DNA from: Antrodiella citrinella
Taxonomy: Eukaryota > Basidiomycota > Agaricomycetes > Polyporales > Steccherinaceae
Direction: 5' to 3'
DNA: 28,321 bases
NCBI GenBank assembly: GCA_004802725.1
Contig: SGPM01000347.1
Span: 1 to 28,321, forward strand
A program made the translations under genes and the position numbers. Positions 1-8,801 of this stretch are shown piece after piece. Below the pieces are notes generated by a model. It saw nothing but the letters and a program-made list of their open reading frames with translations, had not been told where the DNA came from and did not search any database. Within the stretch, counting starts at the first letter, position 1; each line of letters starts with the position of its first letter.

Positions 1-1
1 A

Positions 2-454
2 GTCATGCCGTCAGAAGTGACACGTCAGCCCATAGGACTCGTAAGTTTTTATGATCTACGTTCACCTACATAGCTATTTAACTCGATCGCATAGATTGAA
101 TATCCCTTTGAAGCTACTGAAGGGAATGCCGAGGATGAGACAGCTGAAGTCGACGAAGAGACGTCGGGCAGCGACGCGGATGAACTCCAAGTCTCCTCAC
201 TGGAGGAACATGACGATAAGGCGAGTATTCGTTCTTGTCACTGTCGCTATGTAAAGCTGATCGTTGACACAGGTGAAGCACGATACCATTTGTGTTCTTC
301 GTTGCGCGTATCCGAACCTTGAAGAGTGTATCAAGGTAAGTCGCCGTTTCTGAGCACTGTCTCTATGTCATCTGAGACATCGTGCATAGATTTTCAGGGC
401 CATTCGGGTAAATTTTTCGTCGTGTCATGGCTGCTTCTAAAGACTGATCGTTAA
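2..454 (+). CDS. 3' end of an unrecognised multi-exon protein gene
   Basis: Partial gene cut by the left edge. Exons read in one continuous frame: 2-40, 95-220, 273-335 and 398-454 (stop TAA). Introns 41-94 and 336-397 are ordinary GT-AG; the intron 221-272 starts with GC (AAG|GCGAGT) and ends ACAG, so it would be a GC-AG intron. The visible tail has a very acidic stretch (rich in E, D, S, T) followed by a short Cys-containing segment (CVLRCAYPNLEECIKG) and a hydrophobic patch (FFVVSWLLLK) before the stop. I do not recognise the family. All exon lengths are multiples of three and the frame stays open over four exons, which is the main reason to believe it. The upstream part is outside the window. 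Confidence 0.55.
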
Positions 455-1863
455 CCTAGGCAGAGAGCAATGCTTAAATGACTGAGTTTCAGGCTTGGAT
501 AGCCGAGGTATGTTCATATCGTTTTAACACCCAGTCCCCAGCGTCTTATCTGAGGTTGTCATGACAGCGGGAGGCCAGACATAAATGCACAAGTGAATTG
601 GCACCCGAAATCAAGGTGGCTTCTCAGGTATGTTCCGCTATGACCTACTCTGACACTTGGTACGCCCTCGCCTTTCATTTTATGTGAGTCTGTCGCTAAC
701 ATGATTTCCTCCAGCTGTTCTGCACCTGTTGATGCTTGCTTTACGTGAACTTCTCTGACATATGCACCTTGCGCTGACGTCAACGTCAGTCATTCCAATG
801 GGTAAGCCTCTCTTCAGCAGTTTTCCATGCTACGCGGTATGCTTATGATTCCTTCTATAGCTCGGACATCGGGACTCTAGTCCGCTTCCCCCCTTCACGA
901 CACCCTTCGGTCGGCGATACAAACTACAAACATTCTATCACGAGGCACTTCCATCACGTATATTACACTTCTATCTTGTAAGTCCCCTCTCTTCTACTTT
1001 TCACTCTCTCATGTGCTATCATTCGCCGCCCCCGAAGACCGTATCGACCTTACCAGCCTTTTTGCCCTCCACCGAACCTCGATGTCCGTTCTTACTTGTC
1101 ATTGGACGACTGTCAACCGTCCGCGCTCGATACCTGCACTTTCGACTCGCGCTGGCGCTCAAACTTACGCTCTGCATCGCATCTCTTGCTTTCCGAATCA
1201 TTCTTCGCCCGCATCGGTGACGTTGCCCTCGCTGCCCCCGTCGCTGCTCTTTGAAAACTGCATTCGTCTTCCAGGATGCTCTTGTCGCCTTTGCTCCTGC
1301 TCGCTCTTCTATTAACGTGGAGCTCATTCCTTACGAACCTTACGAACCCTACGAACTCTTACAAGCCCTTACGATCAGTATCGAAAACTTAACCCACTCG
1401 CCAGTTCTGGAAACTGGTCCCCTTCTCCGTCGTCGTCGTGACGTCGTCAAACGCATCTGTCTATCGTCTACCATCTACGTATACCCGTCGTCTCAGGTGT
1501 TCCCCGCTCGCCGCTTCAGTCTCCACTTCGCGCAGTAGTTCCGGACTCTTGCGTGCCTGTCCATATACTCGATTTGTACTTGGAGTTAAGTGATCGAATG
1601 CTTCTCTTGTATCATTTTCTTGTTTCTATTTCCATTCTCTCTCTCTTGTCTTGTTTCTCTCGACCCATTCCCTACTCATTCCCTCATAGCTCTTCTTTCT
1701 TTTCTTCTCCTTTCCTCTCTCTCTCTCTCACTCCGTGCAGGGCAGAATATCCGCTAGACGATATATAACCCGAGACTAAAATCGAGACTAAAATTGATAA
1801 CTATCGAATTCTGAGGGAAATACTCACCGCATTAAGCAATCGATACGAAAGACAATACGTCAG
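455..1863. other. Stretch without a supportable gene
   Basis: Several GT...AG pairs can be drawn between 480 and 1000, but no chain of exons keeps a convincing frame. From about 1000 to 1540 all three forward frames are open for long stretches; the DNA is C/T-rich and the translations are low-complexity (Ser, Pro, Leu). There is a short tandem repeat of TTACGAACCC-like units near 1331-1355, a pyrimidine tract at about 1600-1735 ending in GTGCAG, and a doubled GAGACTAAAAT at about 1772-1795. It may be leader sequence or a worn gene belonging to the CPL1-like exon that follows, but I could not connect them. Confidence 0.4.
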
Positions 1864-1972
1864 CTTTCACGTGCCAGATATGGCGTGCATTGCGGGAGTC
1901 TGTCACGTCGACACCTGCAAGTCTGGGTTTACACTGGCTGCCGACGGCAAGACATGCGTCCGGCTCCAATAG
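1864..1972 (+). pseudogene. Orphan C-terminal exon of a CPL1-like cysteine-rich protein
   Basis: After an acceptor-like GTCAG at 1859-1863 a single frame reads CIAGVCHV, then DTCKSGFTLAADGKTCV, and stops at TAG 1970-1972. The C-x4-GVC-x3-C-x-SGF-x2-DGK-x-C spacing matches the end of the CPL1-like domain found in secreted cysteine-rich basidiomycete proteins (established family knowledge). The earlier parts of such proteins (signal peptide and the Cys-rich core with its Trp/Glu/Cys stretch) could not be found in the 850 bases upstream in any frame. It is therefore best described as a gene remnant or the last exon of a gene whose other exons I could not resolve. Such proteins are usually secreted or wall-attached. 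Confidence 0.5.
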
Positions 1973-2807
1973 TGGTCTATCGATCAATATAGACCCTTCA
2001 ACGTGCAACGCCCTTTTTCTTTCTCATGAACACTTATAGACTTTATTTATCCTCGTAGACTTTCAACCGTAGATTTCATGCTGAGCATCATGCTCGTCGA
2101 TTTCTACTATTCCTTCCGGGATCTCAATGGACTTCTTTTACTTGATATGACCTTCACCACTTGTATCTTCGTGGAGCCTGGCTTTCAACACGCGTCGTGA
2201 TTTGGCTTTTTCTCGAACTTTCTTCTGGCCTGAGACTTCCTCCCTACTGGTACCCACCCCTTTACTATTGGACTTATTGTTACTTACACTGGGCCTGTAC
2301 GGTCCTACGCTATGTCGTCGTTACAGTTTGTGGTTGTGTACACGTCTTGTGCATCCAATGCTCCCTGTTCTGCTTTGATAGTCTCCACTTATCCTTGTCG
2401 GTATGTCGGTGCGACTATCCGAAGCTTCGTGTCGGCTCCGAATCATCCTTCTGCCAAGCACACTGAGCCTTTCGAAGTGAAAGGTTACCGTAACACTCGT
2501 TGTGACCCACGAGCAGGGCCACGGCGCGTCGTGTTGTTTGCGATGCAGCACGCACAGCGTTACACGCGCTTGACCCTCATGTAAGATCTGAGGATCTGAA
2601 GGCCTGAACAGCTGTGGCGAGAAATTTTAGATCGATATCGATTCTGTTTCCTGGAGGTACGTTTTTCGGGCTACTTCGACAAGTACAAGCACTTGCTCCC
2701 GAAGTCGATAGAACTCTACTCATCCCCGAGGTATATCACCGACTTTGTGAATTCACGCAGGGCATATAAGTTGACCAAGGTCGAATCAATGGTGTACAAT
2801 CTTCACA
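1973..2807. other. No supportable gene
   Basis: Contains short open frames only, for example one starting with ATG near 2312 (90 codons) with no recognisable domain or splice pattern. Bases 1973-2160 look like a 3' flank (AT-rich, no long frame). GATCTGAGGATCTGAAG near 2584-2600 is a small direct repeat. A TATA-like GCATATAAG lies at 2762-2770. Confidence 0.4.
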
Positions 2808-2912
2808 ATGTCAGATATCCTCGACGTAGACAAAATCGCATTCGAACAAAGAGAAAAATACACCTTGCATCAACTGCAGCGCAGCAAAAATACTACACGT
2901 ACCGTCCTCTAG
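2808..2912 (+). CDS. Short ORF (34 aa) just upstream of the first mobile element
   Basis: ATG at 2808 and TAG at 2910-2912 enclose 34 codons beginning MSDILDVDKIAFEQREKY. A TATAAG lies about 40 bases upstream (2764-2769), which fits a core promoter for this start. The translation is charged and helix-like, as in the N-terminus of a real protein, and a possible donor (GTACCG) occurs near its end at about 2899. Element 1 is inserted 31 bases beyond the stop, so this could be the first exon of a gene now broken by the insertion. No family is recognisable and the alternative is chance. Confidence 0.25.
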   Translation: MSDILDVDKIAFEQREKYTLHQLQRSKNTTRTVL

Positions 2913-2945
2913 ATCTGCTGCCGCCTTCCCAGGCCTACCGTCTAG

Positions 2946-3915
2946 TCTCAAACCAAAACCCTCCACCCGCGCAGCCGTGGAGGGTCTTGTCGCAAAGTAG
3001 GCATTTTAATAGACACATGTTTTTATACAAAATCAATACAATCTGTTTCTTATCTTCATACAAAGACTTTTCTTATACAAAGACCAGTTGTTGTTTGGCG
3101 TCACTTCATCGCAAACCTCACCCAGTCGTCACCGGTCAACCACTAGACTCACAGTCATGACCTTCACCTGACGTCTCGTAGCGATGCACCATCCTAATGT
3201 CTTGCTTGCGTTCACATGATATGGTTGATACCTTGCCCTGCTCTTTGGTGCGAAACGTACAGCTCCCATTCGAGTTCTCTCGCGGCCTCAGCTCCTCGAC
3301 ATCCTCAACATCCACCCAGCCGCACCCCCGTTCATTCGTCTATCTGCCGTCCTATGACCGACACCATCTGCGACTCGGAACCATTGATTCTCTTCAAAGT
3401 TTGAATGTCTCTCGGAAGTGGTAGCTTGTCTATGCGGTGCCACCACAGTGAAGCCCGGAATCCTCCCGCGAACTGACAACATCACTCCTGCGGACACCTA
3501 GTATCATATGGTAACGGAGAGTGGGGTTGTTTGGGACTGGAGCTTGAGCGGCCTTACAGACTCGCGCAGTGTCTCGCTGCGCGCATCCTGGGATTTCTAG
3601 TACGGTCAATATCATATGTACCGTATCATGTTCTGCTTATTGAGGATTTGGACGTTCATATATCCAGTTTGTATTCATGCGTCTGGAGAGTGGATTCGGA
3701 GTGGATGGCACCCTCTTGTGAACTTGAGAAGCTTGAGAAAGTGTCGATTATCGATGTCGCCCTCATAATTGCATATTAAAATCTCAATAGTGCTCTTGTG
3801 TTATGACATAACAATCACGGACTATCAAATTTTGTATCAAAACATGTCCCTAGTAAGAACCCTACTTTGCGAGCCCCTCTCACGTTCCGTATGAGGGGCT
3901 TGCTTGATCTGAGCC
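2946..3915 (+). mobile_element. TIR/hairpin element copy 1 (970 bp, divergent interior)
   Basis: Flanked by direct TAG repeats at 2943-2945 and 3916-3918. The left end begins TCTCAAACC; the right end, read inward on the minus strand, begins GGCTCAGATC. The left end carries the stem-loop CCCTCCAC...GTGGAGGG (about 2960-2985) followed by CTTGTCGCAAAGTAGG. The right end carries an AGCCCCTC...GAGGGGCT stem-loop (about 3870-3900) next to the matching CGCAAAGTAGGG motif (minus strand). The outer 110 bases on the left and 130 on the right match copies 2 and 3, but the roughly 700 bases between do not resemble theirs. The interior has short open frames (for example 68 codons from an ATG at about 3221, rich in Ser/Thr/Pro) and no transposase I can recognise. 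Probably non-autonomous. Confidence 0.75.
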
Positions 3916-3918
3916 TAG

Positions 3919-4288
3919 ACGAACGCGGGCGAAGCGTCTATGCTATGTTCGCCCGTTATTCGTCTCTTCTGCTGCAGCGCCCTCCAGTAAAGGTATCGCC
4001 CGTTGTTCTGCCGTTTTCGCCCATTTCTGCTAATTCTTGTGACCCTTACGTCTCTCCTATGTTACAGCTGTTCACGAAATTGTAGGCGTGTTTGACGTGT
4101 TTGAAAAAAATCAGTAGTAGTCAGCTTTGGGCAGAGCTCAGTGTAAAGCTAAACGGAGAGTCAGCGGGGTTGATCTCGCACCATTTACGAGAGATGTCGA
4201 CCAAGATATGCCTGTGCCGCGCAACATTTCTTGCAACTACACTATTATTTTCGGACACGCCTACAATTTCGTGAACTGTTGCTTCTCA
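3919..4288. other. Spacer between element copies 1 and 2
   Basis: About 370 bases of unique sequence between the two target duplications. It contains an 8-base inverted repeat (CGGGCGAA at 3926-3933 and TTCGCCCG at 3948-3955) and recurring TCGCCC motifs up to about 4022. No gene is supportable. On the minus strand, the sequence next to 4288 is what originally continued the reading frame of the 5165-7515 gene before element 2 inserted; that frame meets a stop after about a dozen codons. Confidence 0.45.
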
Positions 4289-4291
4289 TAG

Positions 4292-5242
4292 TCTCATACC
4301 AAAACCCTCCACCCGCGCAGCCGTGGAGGGTCTTGTCGCAAAGTAGGGATTTAAATAGACACATGTCTTGATACAAAATCAAATACAATTGGTTTCTTAT
4401 CTCCATACAAACGCCTTTCTTACTTGTAATATCTCATGTTACTGATCGTGTCTCGTTCTCATTCATTCCCTTCCGTCAAGACACCACAATCTAACATGGA
4501 CACCATCACCCCGACGTACTCTGACGCGGTCCGTCTTGTTCATAACCATCAGCCCACCTCTCGATGTCGTCGACACCTAGGAACTTGAATCCAGGATTTA
4601 CTGGCCAGCACTGTCACAATGCCTTCCTTGGGCTTGTGCCAGTGGATTACCGCGCAATGCTCACTCAGCTGGATCCGTTGCAAGAGATGGCCAGCCGGTC
4701 ATGCTGACACTGTGGGGATACGGGCTAGATACAGGTCCTGCGGTGTGTTGCATGCGATTGTTCGGACTTCTGTCCCGCACCATCTCAAGCTCTCCACCTT
4801 TACTCTCAATTTGTGATGTAGAACCACTTCGACTGCAGGCTGTGACTCTCATTACACACGCAGAGGTCCGTCGAACAAGGACCCAGGGCGACCCAACGGG
4901 TCGCAGTCGGATTCGAGTATGTGTGCTGGTTAGTCTGGTACCGTGCATGCGCAGCATGTTCGACACCACACCTTCATATATACTCTGTACTCTATATCAT
5001 GGTCCCTTAATTGACAACACTGTATACACATCTTTTATTGCGTGAAATTGACCACTTACTCCTTGAGAGTGCGCGCCGGATACTTAACTCGATAACAAAA
5101 TCTGCGTAGACTAGGATAAGCTTGATTTCTTATGTCATTACAATCAAGTACTATCAAATTTGTATCAAAACATGTCCCTAGTAAAGACCCTACTTTGCGA
5201 CAAGCCCCTCTCACGTTCCGTGTGAGGGACTTGATCTGAGCC
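4292..5242 (+). mobile_element. TIR/hairpin element copy 2 (951 bp)
   Basis: Bounded by TAG at 4289-4291 and 5243-5245. The left end reads TCTCATACCAAAACCCTCC, forms the hairpin CCCTCCAC...GTGGAGGG, then CTTGTCGCAAAGTAGGG at about 4331-4347. The right end (minus strand) reads GGCTCAGATCAAG, forms a CCCTCAC...GTGAGAGGG hairpin, then the same 17-base CTTGTCGCAAAGTAGGG. Similarity of the two ends continues through ACATGT.TTGATACAAA, giving imperfect inverted repeats of roughly 90 bases. The interior has a 30-codon frame (4496-4588, MDTITPTYSDAVRLVHNHQP start) and an overlapping frame from 4565. No transposase domain is seen. Nearly identical to copy 3 apart from two indels. The right end overlaps the last codons of the neighbouring minus-strand gene. 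Confidence 0.82.
4496..4588 (+). CDS. Small ORF inside element copy 2, preserved in copy 3
   Basis: Thirty codons from ATG 4496-4498 to TGA 4586-4588, beginning MDTITPTYSDAVRLVH. The same frame is intact on the minus strand of copy 3 (about 15844-15936) with four base differences: two silent (ACG/ACA, GAC/GAT) and two replacements (Pro/Leu, Thr/Ser). A second frame overlaps its end in both copies, starting MSSTPRNLNPGFTGQHC at 4565. It may be a first coding exon captured or encoded by the element. No homologue is recognisable, and conservation between two recent copies is weak evidence for function. Confidence 0.25.
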   Translation: MDTITPTYSDAVRLVHNHQPTSRCRRHLGT

Positions 5243-7515
5243 TAGATTCCAATAAGGATCAGGGTTACCTGTGTATCTCGGAGACTCCTTCCTCCATTTC
5301 TCCACCTGTTCAGTAGCCACCTTCATGTCGCTGAGCATCCGCGAACACGTGCGACTACGTGAATGAAGCTGGAATTCCGACGGTGGTTCGTCGCCTAAGA
5401 AATCGTACCGCCCTTTCTGAACCGCCGTCAACAGATCCCTGAACCCCGACCGCGTCAAGATGTTGGAGAATTGGGTACCATGGGTAGCTTGACGAACGCG
5501 AATGAGCAGGATGAACCTGTCAACGGGGTTGACGATTTCGGATTCACGGGACACGGCGCCAGCGTGCATCTTGCGCAGGGCATCTAGATTTTGTTGCGAC
5601 ATCGCCGAAGGATCCCTGGAGGGGAGACGTTTGAGACAGATGATCACGAAAACGCGGGAGATGGTTACCTGGTAGCCAACAGGAAGTTGTGAGTGATGAA
5701 CTTGAAGGCGGCATCGCATCTTTTGAGCGTCTGTGTAGAGAGCGATTCTGAGAACCCTTGCCAATGCTCTTCAGGAATCGAGGCCAACGCGAACAACGTG
5801 CGCGCAGCTGCATCCTTGACTCTGAGATACTTCTCCTTGGTGCGAGGAGAACTGGCAACAAGGACGCTTCATCAGATCATGAGAGGTGGGGGAGCTTGCA
5901 ACAGATGAACTCACGCTAGAATGTTCATCACCTCTACCCATGGTTCTCCATATATGTGCGCCGCCTCGGGGATACGGACGCATTGCGTCAAACAAGTCTC
6001 CATGAAACACAGTGTCAGAGACGGTATGGCACACAACAACGTCGGACAAGAGGCACACGCGATATTGGACAAGCCTTTATAGTGGCACATATTCTCGCAC
6101 CCGCCTAGAAGTAACATCGTCTGCACTTTCTGTTTGGCATCCTTGGCTACGAGCTGCTGGAGGAGGTGATCCGCCATCTCGCGCGCAGCTGGGTAGTGGC
6201 GTGCGAGGCCTCCGAGCAACAGTAGGCACCCAACACGCATGTCGTTCAAAGCGGGCTCAGTACGCCAGCCGGCTCCGCGTGGATCCCGAAAGTCGTGCAC
6301 CCATAGACGACCCAGGATGATGAGGATCCCGTTCTTGATGAAGAGCCTAGCTGCTACCTCGCTAGAGTATACCAAATGTATGGCGAAGAGGATGAAGGGT
6401 CGGATTGGGTGGAGGGCACCTTTCAAGAGATGAGGGTGATATTGGATGACGTGCTGAGTATCTTTAGAACTGGGGAATTCCTTAGCAAAAGGAGTGAGAG
6501 ACAACAGAATGTGTTCTACCACCCTGCGGATGTCCTCTCTGCCCGCAGTTACGAGAAACATCATCAGACATTGAGCAAAACCGGGCAAGTCCCAGCAGGA
6601 ATGATGGTTGTGGATGCCAGGATTATGGACGCATTTATCCATGGTGTACGGAAAGCGAACGACAAGAGATGAGACTGTGCGTGGAGAGGGTTGGGCGAAA
6701 CATCCACTATGGTCGTGCTGAGACATCTGTTGGGAGGTTTTGGCGATTGTGTCGAAGAAAGAATAGAGCGTGAGGCGTTGGGTGCTATCTGGATGGCGTG
6801 TTTGTGAGACGATGGCACAAAAGCTGTCCAAAGTCAATTCATCGAATATCCATGGTCGCTCCAATTGGATGAGGGAGATGAGCGTAGCGTGAGGAGTGAA
6901 TACGAGAGTGTCGTCGTGCATGCCCAAGCTTCGAAGGAAAGTGATTATTACATGGGGAGGGAACTTCAGCAGTGCGTCTGCAACTTCGTGTTCGTGCTGC
7001 TTGTGTACAAGAGTACGCAGAAGTGACCAAGCTTTGCACCGTTCCACGTTTGTGTAAATGTCCCTGTCTGATCTAATAGTACAAATTTGAGTGACTGAAC
7101 TCTCAAATGGATTCCGTAGCTACCTTTGCATGTCCACCAAATCTTGGTAGAACTCGTCCGGCATCCCTTGGTTTTGGCGGATGCGCCAGGATATGCGCCA
7201 TAGTCTGAGGCGAACGCGAAGTCTATCTGATACTCCGCCGTACCCTATTGATCTACCTATAGGTAGACTCCATGTGTATGGCCTTGGACGGGGCAGGCCA
7301 AATCGCATTTGGGTATTGGGAACCAACAGCCCTGTGCATGAAGGTGACACTAAGGTCGCAAGATTATGTTTGACTTCTTCATACGTCAAGCTGGAAGAAC
7401 ATGAGGAGCAAGAAGAGTCGGTATTATCAAGCGACAGCTTCTTGGTAGGTTGTGAACAAGGTAAAGTCGCAGACGTAGCGTTGAAGGTAGTTGTGAGTTC
7501 GTCGATGGAGCTCAT
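5165..7515 (-). CDS. Uncharacterised helical-repeat-like protein; C-terminus encoded by element copy 2
   Basis: Four exons splice in one frame: 7124-7515, 5915-7063, 5669-5866 and 5165-5615 (introns 7064-7123, 5867-5914, 5616-5668, all GT-AG), giving about 729 residues. The start chosen is ATG at 7513-7515, about 40 bases downstream of a TATATA on the minus strand; an upstream in-frame ATG at 7590 is possible. The N-terminal 130 residues are Ser/Thr-rich with a basic patch. The remainder is mostly amphipathic helices reminiscent of ARM/HEAT-type folds (for example DAAARTLFALASIPEEHW), with a Cys cluster (CENMCH...IACASC) that recalls half of a zinc-binding site. No family is recognised. The last 26 or so residues after NPDPYWN come from the right terminal repeat of element 2, including the stop at 5165-5167, so the native end of the protein has been replaced. 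The native C-terminus or a last intron may have been lost. Confidence 0.6.
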
Positions 7516-7551
7516 CGTCTGGTGGGGAAATGTACGTAGTCCGAGGGTGGC

Positions 7552-7561
7552 AGGTATATAA
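7552..7561 (-). promoter_or_regulatory. TATA-like box for the 5165-7515 gene
   Basis: The minus strand reads TTTATATACC here, about 40 bases before the ATG at 7515. The spacing would give a very short leader. The position supports the downstream ATG over the one at 7590. Confidence 0.35.
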
Positions 7562-7590
7562 AGCTTGAACTTGTGTTCGTATATCATCAT

Positions 7591-8204
7591 CTGACGAGAG
7601 TGGCCGTATGATGGAGATTCAGATAGACAACTAGATGACAGATACGGGTTCTGTGGCGGCCGGGTACTTGCATGTTGTCACGGTTGTCCGAGCCGCCTGA
7701 CAGTCTGTTTCATTCATATGCATCATGCATGAGTCGAATCCCCCTTGATTATGTATCAGCTTCTGAGCATAGTGGTAGAGTAGAAGATCGGACTGACCAT
7801 AGCAGATGTTCATAGAATGGCATTGATACACCCGGGGCCCTGCAGACGCTATTCGGCGTAAGGCAGAGTCAGACAATCATCACCAATGATTCCATCTGAC
7901 AGACTGGAGCATGCTTTTCGTGAACGACATCGACTCGGAAAGACACTCAGAGATCCGAAAACAAGATCAGGCTGAGAACTCTTGGGAGCACAGGGAATCA
8001 AGGATGCAGTCACGGTCAAGCTCAAGCCTGAGATGCAATGGCACGATCAACGGCTGAGTTTCAAATTCCAACAGCTTTGTTATTTTGTATTCGCAGACGC
8101 CGGCTATGTACCGACACTGACCTATCGTGAGTTTCACAACCGTCAACTTCGTCATTTTGTTTCAACTGACGGGTATGAAGCAAGAAAACTAAGGATTCCT
8201 AAAG
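7591..8204. other. Intergenic stretch, no intact gene
   Basis: Only short frames. On the + strand at about 8095-8125 an acceptor-like TATTCGCAG is followed by codons reading DAGYVPTL. This weakly recalls the GYVPTEW start of the intact RTA1 gene at 17396-18846, with 14 of 15 bases matching around CGG.TATGT.CCGAC. It may be a scrap of the 5' part of the RTA1 relic that follows; chance is the alternative. Confidence 0.3.
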
Positions 8205-8555
8205 AATCACCGAAAATCGCTAGGCGGCCGCCCCGCGCAGGCATATTTGTCCGATGTAGCCCGCGAAACTGACGGGTGTATCGTAGGAACTGGCAGACGG
8301 CTGGAGTGGCTACATCTTCAACACACAAGTGTATTTCAGTGCATCACATTGCCCGAAGAATCCGCGCTCACACTACTCATGTTTTTCTCTCTCGCAGACA
8401 TTCTTGGCGGTGGCATGGTGACCCTTGCATTTTACACATTCAGCTTCTTCTACCCTGGTTGGCTCTTGGGACACGGCCCTTGGGGAGAACGCCAGGAATC
8501 TGGTGACTCCTCCGAGAAGTCGTCCGCGCAATTGTTCCTGACTCAAGTAGTGTAA
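8205..8555 (+). pseudogene. 3' relic of an RTA1-family membrane protein gene
   Basis: Two terminal exons match the intact RTA1 gene at 17396-18846. Exon 8287-8338 reads ELADGWSGYIFNTQVYF and is 52 bases long, exactly like its counterpart. It splices (donor GTGCATC, acceptor CTCGCAG at 8391-8397) in the same phase to 8398-8555, which reads ILGGGMVTLAFYTF then YPGWLLGHGPW to a TAA. Just upstream, remnants of the preceding exons are visible (SPKI near 8206 and IFVR near 8246, then VYR at 8276-8284). There the intron and parts of the exons are deleted, and a stop interrupts the frame. The first two-thirds of the gene (the first five or so membrane segments) are missing. It is a truncated, non-functional paralogue in the opposite orientation to the intact copy. 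Confidence 0.68.
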
Positions 8556-8801
8556 CGGTCATTGCGTCATGATCATATTGTACTTAGTAACGACGGCGAT
8601 AGATTCACAAGTTCAGTCTGTATACCGTGGTACGCCTCGTAAAGTCACCCAGACATCCGCCAAAGAGTTATATACATTATGGGTCATCTCTATTGGGTTT
8701 CTATATATACGCTGAGGTAGGGTATCTCCTAAAAATCAGATCGTCCAAGCATGAATACTGCATGATGCGCAAAAAATAGTGTGTATACCGTATCTGTATC
8801 A

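Noticed and set aside
1011..1538. Overlapping 95-102 codon frames in a C/T-rich region
   Set aside because: All are low-complexity, mutually overlapping on both strands, with no recognisable domain; treated as non-coding or worn sequence.
2946..5242. Helitron interpretation of the hairpin-ended elements
   Set aside because: Helitrons lack terminal inverted repeats and target duplications and have a hairpin only at the 3' end; here both ends have hairpins, inverted repeats and a TAG duplication.
7728..7745. GAGTCGAATCCCCC resembling a tRNA B box
   Set aside because: No matching acceptor stem, A box or cloverleaf can be folded around it.
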